DNA of 26,818 bases. It comes from a virus. Positions 1 to 6,272 of this stretch are shown piece after piece. Both the position numbers and the translations under genes were made by a program. The notes under the pieces were generated by a model. It had not been told where the DNA came from and did no database searches. It was given only the letters and a program-made list of their open reading frames with translations. Each line of letters opens with the position of its first letter. Positions within the stretch are counted from its first letter, which is position 1. The stretch spans positions 1 through 26,818 of the IMG/VR virus record IMGVR_UViG_3300043449_002532; one strand, given 5' to 3'.

Positions 1-2
1 AT

Positions 3-578
3 GGGCATCGGGTTTACGCGGCATCCCCATTTCTCGTGAATGAAGATGTGATCTGTTTTCTGGACGAGGACAATTGGGTAGAGCCCAATTACATTGAGGC
101 ATTTCGTGAGGTTCTTCGCGATACTAAATATCAATGGGCCCATACGTTGCGTAATATTGTGGATGCCCAGGGATTGTTTGTCTGCCGCGATGATTGTGAG
201 AATCTAGGTCAGTGGCCTGTGATGGCACATGAGGATAGGTATCATGTGGATACGAGTTGTTTTGCGGTACCGCGGGATCTTGCCCTGAGAGTCAGTTCGT
301 CATGGTATGGTCAATGGGGAGCGGATAGACAATTCTTTGCAGCATTAAAAGCAATGGCTCCTAGGTTTGGATGCACCACTAAATACACATTAAATTATCG
401 TCTAGGTGGTGACACTAATCTAACTGACCAGCAAATGTTTCTTCGCGGTAACCGCATCACGGCCGAAGTCTACGAAGGACACTATCCATGGCAATTTCAC
501 CGAGAACCCGTTCCTCTTCCCCCAAGCACTCCAACGATACTAACATACCAAACGACCAATTCGAACCTATCTTTATGA
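3..578 (+). CDS. Glycosyltransferase family 2-like protein, 5' end cut by the window
   Basis: The frame is open from the first bases of the window, so the gene starts upstream; the GTG at 36 is probably internal. The visible part has a stretch typical of GT-A fold glycosyltransferases: a hydrophobic strand ending in an acidic DED motif (ICFLDEDNW), the usual place of the metal- and nucleotide-sugar-binding DxD. It is followed by a proline/asparagine-rich helix start, and further on by an HVDTSCF segment and a WGADR segment like the acceptor side of GT2 enzymes. The role would be transfer of a sugar to a phage or host glycan, or to modified DNA; the substrate cannot be told from sequence. The 3' end overlaps the ClpP-like gene by 91 bases if that gene starts at 488, or by ATGA if it starts at 575. 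Confidence 0.75.
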   Translation, partial: GHRVYAASPFLVNEDVICFLDEDNWVEPNYIEAFREVLRDTKYQWAHTLRNIVDAQGLFVCRDDCENLGQWPVMAHEDRYHVDTSCFAVPRDLALRVSSSWYGQWGADRQFFAALKAMAPRFGCTTKYTLNYRLGGDTNLTDQQMFLRGNRITAEVYEGHYPWQFHREPVPLPPSTPTILTYQTTNSNLSL

Positions 579-1147
579 TCCCAGATAACGCCTTACAAGA
601 TACAGAAATCATTCAGATGGGGCTCTTGAATCATCATAAGCATTTTCTTAGTGGAGAGATCAGCTATGATAGTGCCGGTAGGGCAATTCAATGGATCCTC
701 TATGAGCATACGCTAGTGGATAAGCCAGAATGTCTCGTGCTATATCTCAATTCTGGTGGCGGAGATCTTTATAATGCATTCGCGTTGATCGACATCATGA
801 GGGCCTCAACGATTCCCATCCATACCGTGGGACTTGGCAATATCATGTCCGCCGCGGCGCTCATCTTCGCCTGTGGCACCAAAGGACATCGCACACTGGG
901 GAAAAACACAGGAATCATGTTGCATCAATTTTCCAGTGACATGGAGGGGAAAGAGCATGAGTTGCATGCGGCGATGCGGGAGTTAGATTTTTGTCGCAAT
1001 CGTGTGGTGGACATCCTCACCAAACACTGTGGGCTTTCGGAAAAGATCGTCCGAGATAAACTACTAGCACCTACCGATGCGTGGCTAACCGCAGAAGAGG
1101 CAATAAAATGTAAGTTAGCCGATACAATTTTTACCAAACTCATATAG
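488..1147 (+). CDS. ClpP-like serine protease
   Basis: This is a ClpP/crotonase-fold peptidase of 219 residues, close to the usual 200. The catalytic triad can be placed: Ser121 in GNIMSAA, His146 in MLHQF and Asp197 in PTDAWLTAEEA; the oxyanion-loop glycines SGGGD are at 89-93. In bacteria ClpP forms a barrel fed by Clp ATPases. Phage copies have been suggested to act in capsid maturation or to alter host proteolysis; here no ATPase partner is visible. Start choice: ATG 488 has a good AAGGA at 475-479 but adds a Ser/Pro-rich, ClpP-unlike N-terminus of 29 residues. ATG 575 has no ribosome site but overlaps the preceding stop as ATGA. I keep 488 on the ribosome site, with moderate doubt. Confidence 0.88.
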   Translation: MAISPRTRSSSPKHSNDTNIPNDQFEPIFMIPDNALQDTEIIQMGLLNHHKHFLSGEISYDSAGRAIQWILYEHTLVDKPECLVLYLNSGGGDLYNAFALIDIMRASTIPIHTVGLGNIMSAAALIFACGTKGHRTLGKNTGIMLHQFSSDMEGKEHELHAAMRELDFCRNRVVDILTKHCGLSEKIVRDKLLAPTDAWLTAEEAIKCKLADTIFTKLI

Positions 1148-1161
1148 GAGGTTCATTGGGT

Positions 1162-1317
1162 ATGTTTATGAGTCATCCTTTGGTGAAGACACCAAAGACG
1201 AAATTGCGACGGCAGCAAGAGGAACCTGTAACCAAGAAGACGAAAACCAAGTCAAAGACGAAAGACACTCCTAAGGGCTTCGACATGTGGGAGGACCAGA
1301 CTGATGATGGATGCTAA
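1162..1317 (+). CDS. Small basic protein of unknown function
   Basis: This is a 51-residue ORF with a clear ribosome site, TAGGAGG, at 1145-1151 overlapping the stop of the ClpP-like gene. The protein has a lysine/threonine-rich middle (many KTK repeats) and an acidic end (WEDQTDD). The composition suggests a nucleic-acid or protein binder, but no family is recognised. It overlaps the next small ORF by 14 bases, as expected for co-translated phage genes. Confidence 0.6.
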   Translation: MFMSHPLVKTPKTKLRRQQEEPVTKKTKTKSKTKDTPKGFDMWEDQTDDGC

Positions 1318-1471
1318 GGGACAGGAGGAACTCGATCTCCTCCGAATGATAGATGAGACGCGGTATACTATGGCCTCATTGCAGCACCAATTAGAGGTAC
1401 TGCGTCGTACAAAGATCAAAGCAACGATTGACGAAACATCTGAGGACCCAAGAATTCTCTTGAAAGGATAA
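1304..1471 (+). CDS. Small helical protein of unknown function
   Basis: A 55-residue ORF starts inside the end of the previous gene, with GGGAGG about ten bases upstream. A second ATG follows directly at 1307. The sequence is mostly predicted helix with heptad-like leucine/methionine spacing (LDLLRMIDETRY, LQHQLEVLRR), so a short coiled coil is likely. It is not recognised. The overlap and ribosome site support that it is translated. Confidence 0.55.
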   Translation: MMDAKGQEELDLLRMIDETRYTMASLQHQLEVLRRTKIKATIDETSEDPRILLKG

Positions 1472-1547
1472 TGTGGGATCTGCCATGAGTAGAATTCCCC
1501 ATACGGGGCCATTGTAGAGTGATCTATGGTGGCTCCAGCCAAATACT

Positions 1548-1769
1548 ATGAATATCGTCAACTGCATTGGGTTAAAATGCCCGATGCCCATCATTCAGGT
1601 TCGGCTGGCACTCAACCAACTCCACAAAGATGATGAGTTGATCGTCTATGCCGATGATCCTGCGTTTTCCTCGGAATTCCTTCGATTCTGCCAACTTGCC
1701 GATCTTCTGCTTATCACAAAAACTGAACACCCCACATTTCAAGAATATCATGTGAAAATAATTCAGTGA
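1548..1769 (+). CDS. TusA/SirA-family sulfur carrier protein
   Basis: This 73-residue protein matches the whole length of the TusA (SirA/YeeD) fold. It has the family signature G-L-x-C-P-x-P with the expected active cysteine at Cys11 (CPMP 11-14), then the helix, then the ADDPAF motif and FC (Cys48) typical of the second half. TusA proteins carry a persulfide and pass it on in tRNA thiolation, molybdenum cofactor synthesis or sulfur oxidation. In a phage it is an auxiliary metabolic gene, perhaps keeping tRNA 2-thiouridine or host sulfur relay working. No strong ribosome site precedes ATG 1548. An in-frame ATG further upstream was not found. Confidence 0.82.
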   Translation: MNIVNCIGLKCPMPIIQVRLALNQLHKDDELIVYADDPAFSSEFLRFCQLADLLLITKTEHPTFQEYHVKIIQ

Positions 1770-1807
1770 TCCTCATAAAATCAACAACTTAGCGCATATA
1801 ATAGTGC

Positions 1808-1836
1808 TTGACTTCGCCTCATGTTTTTGTTACGAT
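1808..1836 (+). promoter_or_regulatory. Sigma70-type promoter with extended -10
   Basis: TTGACT at 1808-1813 is followed after exactly 17 bases by TACGAT at 1831-1836, preceded by TGT (extended -10, 1828-1830). The predicted transcript start near 1843 gives a leader of about 30 bases to the HD gene ATG at 1875, with GAGGGGGGA at 1863-1871 as ribosome site. It lies in the gap after the TusA-like gene. It suggests early expression by unmodified host polymerase. Confidence 0.65.
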
Positions 1837-1874
1837 GTATGCATGACAAAGATACTAACATTGAGGGGGGAGAT

Positions 1875-2375
1875 ATGACATTGATTACCAAGGCGCGGGT
1901 ATTCGCCACCGCAGCCCATGCGGCAGTAGGGCAACTCCGAAAGTATACGAATGAACCGTACAGTGTCCATCCAGAGGATGTTGCCGTACTGGTGGCCTCT
2001 GTTCCCCATACAGAGGCCATGATTGCGACAGCATTTCTCCATGATGTATTGGAAGATACCAATGTCACCGAGGACCTTCTTAGATTGGAATTTGGGGATG
2101 AGGTGACCGACCTTGTGGTATGGCTCACCAAAGTAGAAGATGAGAACGACAATCGTGCCACCAGGAAAGCAAAGGAACTCATTCGATTATCACAGGCGCC
2201 AGCGGAAGCACAGACAATCAAGTTAGCGGACCTCATTTCGAATACTCCAAGCATCGTTACATACGACCCCGACTTTGCCGTGATCTTTTTGAAAGAAAAG
2301 AAAGCGTTAGCCGAGGTCTTGGTGAAGGGAGATCAAACGCTCAGAGCATTTGCTCTCCTTGATGTCATGGGTTAA
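1875..2375 (+). CDS. HD-domain protein like small alarmone hydrolases (Mesh1/SpoT hydrolase type)
   Basis: This is a 166-residue single-domain HD phosphohydrolase. The likely metal ligands are His32 (VHPED), His56-Asp57 (FLHDVLEDT) and Asp119 (IKLADLISN). The order HP, HDxxEDT, FG-x-x-V-x-x-L-V and KLAD-x-x-N is that of the RelA/SpoT hydrolase domain and of stand-alone Mesh1-like enzymes, which remove pyrophosphate from (p)ppGpp or phosphate from NADPH. No synthetase domain follows. The start at 1875 is chosen because of the purine-rich ribosome site; longer in-frame starts (1821, 1842) would lie upstream of the predicted transcript start. A general nucleotide pyrophosphohydrolase is the alternative. 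Confidence 0.8.
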   Translation: MTLITKARVFATAAHAAVGQLRKYTNEPYSVHPEDVAVLVASVPHTEAMIATAFLHDVLEDTNVTEDLLRLEFGDEVTDLVVWLTKVEDENDNRATRKAKELIRLSQAPAEAQTIKLADLISNTPSIVTYDPDFAVIFLKEKKALAEVLVKGDQTLRAFALLDVMG

Positions 2376-2391
2376 CTCAACAGAAGGGATT

Positions 2392-2631
2392 ATGAATATG
2401 CTGATGGCGTTAGCTTCCTTGTTACTTGTGGGAATGGGTGGGTTTATGTTAGGTTGGGCATACGGACTCCATAGTCCTATCCACTTGCCTCGTGAGAACT
2501 CACATTGGCCAGACCACCTCCCAAGATCAAACCGTGACGCTCCTTGTTTCACCGAGTTTAAGACCGTGCGAACCACCAGGAAGAATGTGAAGCAACCAAA
2601 AGGGGCGACCACAAACAGGAGGACAAAATGA
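2392..2631 (+). CDS. Small membrane protein
   Basis: A 79-residue ORF starts 16 bases after the HD gene. Residues 3-24 form one glycine/methionine-rich transmembrane segment, followed by a hydrophilic, basic tail (many Lys, Arg, Thr). AGAAGGGA precedes the ATG at 2392; an upstream in-frame ATG at 2350 would overlap the HD gene and lacks a ribosome site. The stop overlaps the next start as ATGA. Function unknown; the topology (short N-terminus, cytosolic basic tail) is only inferred. Confidence 0.6.
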   Translation: MNMLMALASLLLVGMGGFMLGWAYGLHSPIHLPRENSHWPDHLPRSNRDAPCFTEFKTVRTTRKNVKQPKGATTNRRTK

Positions 2632-2792
2632 GCAGGACACGGAGGCAGTCTAATACAGATAGGTTTGATCATTCCACAATCCTAGAAAGTGCAGAAGATC
2701 TAGATCGAATGTGTCGCAAGTTTGATGTCAATGACGATGACGAAATTGCAGAAATTCTCAATGGGTCCATTAGTATGGACGTGGAGCTCTAA
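2628..2792 (+). CDS. Small acidic protein of unknown function
   Basis: A 54-residue ORF with a strong AGGAGG ribosome site seven or eight bases before ATG 2628, overlapping the preceding stop by ATGA. The N-terminus is basic (SRTRRQ), the remainder acidic with a DVNDDDE run. It is not recognised. The coupling and ribosome site are the evidence that it is a gene. Confidence 0.6.
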   Translation: MSRTRRQSNTDRFDHSTILESAEDLDRMCRKFDVNDDDEIAEILNGSISMDVEL

Positions 2793-2810
2793 TTAGATAG
2801 AGGGCATTGA

Positions 2811-3008
2811 ATGAGTCTCGACAAAGCGATTCAACACAAAAAGGAGAAACGTCAACCGTATCGTAAATCGAAAGCTATTGATGCAAGCTGTCGGAATCAC
2901 GGAGGATGCCCCTACTGTGAAAGTAATCGTGCCTATCATGATCTAAAAGCCGAATTATCGGCAGACGAAAGGGAAGAGGAATACACCCATGACACCAGTG
3001 AAAGATGA
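2811..3008 (+). CDS. Conserved phage small protein with CxNHGxCxxC-type motif
   Basis: A 65-residue protein. The N-terminal half (SLDKAIQHKKEKR followed by PYRKSKAIDASCRNHG) strongly recalls a family of small phage proteins beginning SLDKAIEHGKEKRxPYRGSK and containing CRNHGxCxxCxxNR. The three cysteines (CRNHGGCPYC) plus the histidine could bind zinc. The family has no known role that I can state. A GATAGAGGG tract lies upstream of the ATG. It overlaps the next gene by 20 bases. Confidence 0.7.
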   Translation: MSLDKAIQHKKEKRQPYRKSKAIDASCRNHGGCPYCESNRAYHDLKAELSADEREEEYTHDTSER

Positions 3009-3231
3009 GATGTTGCTTAGCCCGCTGACGGCCAAAGAAGTGCGGGATTTGGTAGACGAGTGGGTTGCTGCCGGTGGAGTCATTACCCAATGCAAGCCGG
3101 GATCGGCGTTGAATTTTCGTTCACAGGGTATTATTGAAGATGGGGGAGCCTCCCCGAAGCTACGGAGACCCGTGACACGTCATAGGCCGCGGCGGGCCCT
3201 CAAGACCAAGACTAAGCCCAAGAAGAATTGA
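2989..3231 (+). CDS. Small protein with basic tail, unknown function
   Basis: An 80-residue ORF starting within the 3' end of the preceding gene, with GGGAAGAGGA upstream of ATG 2989. Residues 10-48 look like a small globular domain (SPLTAKEVRDLVDEWVAAGG); the last 25 residues are strongly basic (RHRPRR, KTKTKPKK), which fits DNA or RNA contact. No family is recognised. Confidence 0.6.
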   Translation: MTPVKDEMLLSPLTAKEVRDLVDEWVAAGGVITQCKPGSALNFRSQGIIEDGGASPKLRRPVTRHRPRRALKTKTKPKKN

Positions 3232-3287
3232 TCCTGAAGTTTTAGCAGTGTCGATATGTTACTAACGTATAGAATGTAGGGGGTATT

Positions 3288-3602
3288 ATGTCGCGAGGAT
3301 TATCAAGTAAGCCGCGTCAAGCGGAGAAGTTGTTGCTCATCATGCTTGACGGCCATGTGGTAACGGAAGCCGAGATTGCTCAAACCTTGGGGGGAGAAAT
3401 TCAAGTATATAGATTGCCTACCTATCTGTGGAACCTCAAAATGATGGGGGCGGAGTTAGTTAAGACCAAACAGGGGCGTAAGATTGTTTCGATCCAGTTG
3501 GTCAATGTTGATGCCATGAGGTCCTATGCACAAACTCGTGGGTTGATTGCTCCACCCCCAGTTTCATTGGCTCCAAGTGATTTTGCACTGGTAGCAGGAT
3601 AA
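3288..3602 (+). CDS. Small winged-helix-like DNA-binding protein (probable)
   Basis: A 104-residue protein with TAGGGGG eight bases before ATG 3288. Residues 8-70 have the pattern of a compact winged helix: helix (AEKLLLIMLDGHVV), helix (EAEIAQTL), recognition-type helix (LPTYLWNLKMMGAEL) and a two-stranded wing (VKTKQGRKIVSIQLV). The C-terminal 30 residues are Pro/Ala-rich. A role as phage transcription regulator is inferred from the fold pattern only. A long imperfect hairpin follows directly (3609-3665). Confidence 0.6.
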   Translation: MSRGLSSKPRQAEKLLLIMLDGHVVTEAEIAQTLGGEIQVYRLPTYLWNLKMMGAELVKTKQGRKIVSIQLVNVDAMRSYAQTRGLIAPPPVSLAPSDFALVAG

Positions 3603-3608
3603 GATATG

Positions 3609-3665
3609 GGTTCACCCACCTCCCTATAAGGAGTCGGAAACAGTCAGAACTGCGGGGTGGACCCT
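3609..3665 (+). other. Long imperfect RNA hairpin between two genes
   Basis: GGGTTCACCC at 3609-3618 pairs with GGGTGGACCC at 3656-3665 over ten positions with one wobble. Inside, CTCC and GGAG flank the six bases CTATAA as a nested 4-bp stem that would bury a GGAG. It fills the gap between the winged-helix-like gene and the phosphoesterase gene. It may attenuate, terminate or stabilise; no U-run follows, so a simple terminator is less likely. Confidence 0.4.
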
Positions 3666-3691
3666 ATTATTAGAGGAACTGATACATTGAT

Positions 3692-4342
3692 ATGCGAATC
3701 GTTGCGCTAAGTGACACACATGGATATCATGGGAGACTGAAGGTGCCAGACGGTGACCTATTAGTCTATGCTGGTGATTTCTCGATGCGGGCCAAAATGA
3801 ATGATGTGGTCGAGTTTGCGCGGTGGATCAAATCATTACCCCATAGCCACAAGATCATCATTCCAGGTAACCATGATGTGTATTGCGAGAAAAACCTCCC
3901 ATGGACCCGTGATGAATTTTTTCCGGCACTGGCGCTCAATCATGAGTCATGCTCGATAGCAGGGTATAGGATTTTTGGGTCTCCCTACACATCTTCAATA
4001 TATGAGCCTTCTCCGTGGTCATTCGACTACCCGCGAGTTGGTTCACACTCAGAAAAATTATGGTCGCAGATCCCCACAACCACAGATATTTTGGTCACCC
4101 ACGGTCCTCCCAAAGGGATACTAGACTACGTTCCTGTTGTAGGACCAGAAGAGGACAATAATGTTGGCGATGTGAATCTATTGTATCATGTCAACCGAGT
4201 GCGACCTAAACTCCATTTATTTGGTCATATCCATGAAGGGTATGGTAACTATACCGCTACTTGGGGGACAAAATTCTACAACGTATGTATTTGCAACGAA
4301 AGCTATCGCCCCATCAATCCTATCACGGTGTTGGACCTCTAG
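3692..4342 (+). CDS. Metallophosphoesterase of the MPPED / UPF0046 type
   Basis: This is a 216-residue calcineurin-like phosphoesterase with all core motifs: Asp8 and His10 (SDTHG), Asp29 (AGDFS), Asn60-His61-Asp62 (GNHD), His137 (THGPP), and His179/His181 (GHIH). The C-terminus, with NESYRPINP, is the hallmark of the MPPED1/MPPED2 group, which hydrolyse 2',3'-cyclic nucleotides and other phosphodiesters. In a phage it might cleave cyclic nucleotide signals or RNA ends; which substrate is unknown. ATG 3692 lacks a close ribosome site (AGAGGA is about 14 bases away), and the upstream hairpin may influence its expression. Confidence 0.88.
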   Translation: MRIVALSDTHGYHGRLKVPDGDLLVYAGDFSMRAKMNDVVEFARWIKSLPHSHKIIIPGNHDVYCEKNLPWTRDEFFPALALNHESCSIAGYRIFGSPYTSSIYEPSPWSFDYPRVGSHSEKLWSQIPTTTDILVTHGPPKGILDYVPVVGPEEDNNVGDVNLLYHVNRVRPKLHLFGHIHEGYGNYTATWGTKFYNVCICNESYRPINPITVLDL

Positions 4343-4346
4343 GATG

Positions 4347-4354
4347 ACTAAATA
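4347..4354 (+). promoter_or_regulatory. Late-promoter-like motif ACTAAATA
   Basis: ACTAAATA fits the T4-like late consensus (TATAAATA in T4, with a variable first half in cyanophages). It lies just after the phosphoesterase stop and about 40 bases before ATG 4395, a normal leader length. Confidence 0.4.
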
Positions 4355-4394
4355 ATAGTGACCGGGTCGTCCACCATAACATGAGGAGTATATT

Positions 4395-4541
4395 ATGCCT
4401 TATTATTCTGTTCGCCGAAAAAGCTCAGATGAAATCCTGGATCTGCCTATGATGTCGTGGAATGATCTTCAAAAATTCCTGAATGAGAACCAGGAGTATG
4501 AGGTTGCCCCAACTCACCCAGCGTTTGTCAAGGTCAACTGA
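4395..4541 (+). CDS. Small conserved-type protein, paralogue of the next gene
   Basis: A 48-residue protein beginning MPYYSVRRKSSDEI, with GAGGAG six to eight bases before ATG 4395. It aligns with the N-terminal half of the following protein: MPxYxV, KS, E, M, QxFLxxN at matching places. Such MPxY proteins in phages look like shortened relatives of the FmdB-type small regulatory proteins, but lacking the zinc cysteines. Stop and next start overlap (TGATG). Function unknown. Confidence 0.65.
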   Translation: MPYYSVRRKSSDEILDLPMMSWNDLQKFLNENQEYEVAPTHPAFVKVN

Positions 4542-4801
4542 TGCCTACCTATGATGTGCTCCAAAAATCAACGGGGGAGGTGACGGAACGGTTTATGACC
4601 ATTTCCGCGATGCAAGAATTTCTGGCCGCCAATCCAGACTTTGAAATTACATTTCGGAAGATGCAGGTAGGGGATCCTGTGTCATTGGGGATTAAACAAC
4701 CCCCATCGGATTTTACAAAGTACATTATTTCCCCCATAGAGAAACATTATTTTGGCAAACGCAGAGACAGTAGATTCCGCACTCCGGCCAAGGAGACGTA
4801 G
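4541..4801 (+). CDS. Small conserved phage protein (MPTYxV type), tandem paralogue
   Basis: An 86-residue protein. Residues 1-40 (MPTYDVLQKSTGEVTERFM, then QEFLAANPDFE) match a small phage protein family that starts MPTYEF with a K-x-T-G-E segment. The rest contains a QPPSDFTKYI segment before a basic end. The start overlaps the previous stop, so it is translationally coupled. It is longer than its neighbour by a C-terminal extension. Function unknown. Confidence 0.7.
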   Translation: MPTYDVLQKSTGEVTERFMTISAMQEFLAANPDFEITFRKMQVGDPVSLGIKQPPSDFTKYIISPIEKHYFGKRRDSRFRTPAKET

Positions 4802-4802
4802 T

Positions 4803-4937
4803 ATGAGTGGTGTATTACCTAACCCTCTAACAAACGCAAGGATAGCACATGGGAAAACGCAAAGCTGCGGCCATTGTGATACCTCCTTTATCATGTCAAC
4901 TCAAATTCATCAAACCTATTACCGTCAATCAGCATAA
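4803..4937 (+). CDS. Possible small ORF overlapping the phoH start
   Basis: A 44-residue reading frame starts one base after the preceding stop and has the better ribosome site of this junction (AAGGAGA at about 4790-4796). It contains a CGHC pair (residues 22-25). It overlaps the first 89 bases of phoH in another frame. It may be a leader peptide that couples translation into phoH rather than a functional protein. No family is recognised. Confidence 0.25.
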   Translation: MSGVLPNPLTNARIAHGKTQSCGHCDTSFIMSTQIHQTYYRQSA

Positions 4938-5565
4938 GGCGTACAAAGCATTTCATTCAGGATACAATCTCGTGCTTCATGGAGTCGCGGGCACAGGCAA
5001 GACTTATATCTCACTCCATATGGCACTCAATGCAGTATTATCGTCTGGTTCTCTCTATGAACAAGTGTTGGTGATTCGCTCGGTGGTGCCTACACGAGAG
5101 ATAGGATATCTACCTGGATCACTCAAAGAAAAAATCTCGGTCTATGAGGATCCTTATCGCGATATTTGCAACGAATTGATGCAGCGACCCACTGGATACG
5201 AAGAATTGAAGATGCAGAAACGTCTTAGTTTCGCAACGACCTCTTACCTACGGGGCCTGACATTCAAAAATACGATCATTGTGGTAGATGAAATGCAGAA
5301 TCTCAATTTTGAAGAATTGAGGACCGTGATCACTCGCGTGGGAGAGAACACCCGTCTAATTTTTTCTGGTGATTATCGGCAGAGTGATTTTGAGCGATTT
5401 AAGGATCGCCAAGGACTAGGAAATTTTATCAGTATCCTGGACGATATGAGTAGCTTCGCGAAAGTGGAATTTGATTATAATGACATTGTGCGGAACGATT
5501 TGGTGAAGGAATACATTATTGCGGAAGGACGGTATCAGGATGCAGGTCACCCCCTCCAAATTTGA
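4849..5565 (+). CDS. phoH: PhoH-like P-loop ATPase
   Basis: A 238-residue protein. The Walker A is GVAGTGKT at 45-52, followed by the PhoH-type segment with VIRSVVPTREIGYLPG, and Walker B IIVVDEMQNL with Asp147-Glu148. The FSGDYRQSD sensor motif is at about 172-180. PhoH proteins belong to superfamily 1 helicase-like ATPases, are induced on phosphate starvation in bacteria and are very common in marine T4-like phages. Their phage role is unsettled; RNA metabolism is one proposal. The start at 4849 has a modest AAGGA site. The 3' end overlaps the exonuclease start. Confidence 0.92.
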   Translation: MGKRKAAAIVIPPLSCQLKFIKPITVNQHKAYKAFHSGYNLVLHGVAGTGKTYISLHMALNAVLSSGSLYEQVLVIRSVVPTREIGYLPGSLKEKISVYEDPYRDICNELMQRPTGYEELKMQKRLSFATTSYLRGLTFKNTIIVVDEMQNLNFEELRTVITRVGENTRLIFSGDYRQSDFERFKDRQGLGNFISILDDMSSFAKVEFDYNDIVRNDLVKEYIIAEGRYQDAGHPLQI

Positions 5566-6241
5566 GTATGTGAAATTACCCGGGCTTGACTATGAACTAG
5601 AGGTGGTTACCACATCGGATAGCAGGCTCTACGTTACGCCTGAGGGCAAGAAGTACCCCTCCGCCTCGACGATCTCTGGAGTGCTCAATCGGGATGCCAT
5701 TGCGGCATGGCGAGCACGAGTGGGGGTCGTCGAGGCGAATAAAATCTCCAAGCGTGGATGTGATCGGGGTACCTCGGTCCATCTAATCGCCGAAAAATAC
5801 CTTCTAGGTACATTGACGGCACAGGAACGAATGGGCATGATGCCCACTCTCAAGGAGCTTTTCCTTCAGCTCAGGGGGGTGTTTGACACGCACATTGATG
5901 TGGTGTATGCAATTGAGCAACCTCTGTATTCTGACCGATTGCGTGTGGCCGGGCGCGCCGACGGTATCGTGCGGTGGGATGGTAAACTTACGATCCTCGA
6001 CACCAAGACGGCCAATAAACCTAAACCAGAAGAGTGGATCCTAAATTATTTTGTGCAAACTGCGGCATATGCTGAAATGCTACAGGAGAGAACTGGGCTT
6101 GAGGTGGACAATATCGTGATTGCCATGGCCGTGGAGGGAGAACTTCTTCCCACTGTGTATCAAAAATCGAAGCAAGAATACTTGCCTATGCTAGAATCTT
6201 GCTTGGCGACCTATTATAAAGAGCATCCCGAATATGCTTGA
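5540..6241 (+). CDS. PD-(D/E)XK exonuclease, MGME1/RecB-like
   Basis: A 233-residue protein from ATG 5540 (GGAAGGA lies upstream; an in-frame TTG at 5519 is less likely). Signature motifs in order are RGTSVH at about 76-81, GRAD with Asp141, LDTKT with Asp154 and Lys156, and Q173-x3-Y177 (QTAAY). This is the pattern of MGME1-like and RecB-nuclease-like single-strand exonucleases found in many T4-like phages. A likely role is processing DNA ends or flaps during replication and recombination, or host DNA breakdown. The start overlaps phoH by 26 bases. The last bases form the -35 of the next promoter. Confidence 0.85.
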   Translation: MQVTPSKFEYVKLPGLDYELEVVTTSDSRLYVTPEGKKYPSASTISGVLNRDAIAAWRARVGVVEANKISKRGCDRGTSVHLIAEKYLLGTLTAQERMGMMPTLKELFLQLRGVFDTHIDVVYAIEQPLYSDRLRVAGRADGIVRWDGKLTILDTKTANKPKPEEWILNYFVQTAAYAEMLQERTGLEVDNIVIAMAVEGELLPTVYQKSKQEYLPMLESCLATYYKEHPEYA

Positions 6242-6266
6242 CAACCAAGAGGAACTGTGTTAATAT
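6238..6266 (+). promoter_or_regulatory. Sigma70-type promoter before the cell-wall hydrolase
   Basis: A perfect TTGACA (6238-6243) overlaps the stop codon of the exonuclease; after 17 bases comes TAATAT (6261-6266), preceded by TGT (6258-6260) as extended -10. The predicted start point falls at about 6273, on the A of the hydrolase ATG. In-frame stop TAA at 6261 rules out an earlier start codon. Confidence 0.7.
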
Positions 6267-6272
6267 CTCTGT

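Noticed and set aside
1472-1547. Very short frames between the 55-residue ORF and the TusA-like gene
   Set aside because: The frames are ten codons or fewer without ribosome sites.
1781-2254. 157-codon minus-strand open frame opposite the HD gene
   Set aside because: The plus-strand protein has complete HD motifs, a promoter and a ribosome site; the minus frame is Ser-rich without any motif.
3246-3275. Possible sigma70 promoter before the winged-helix-like gene (TAGAAT at 3270)
   Set aside because: The -10 is fair but the region 17 bases upstream (AGTGTC) does not resemble a -35 box.
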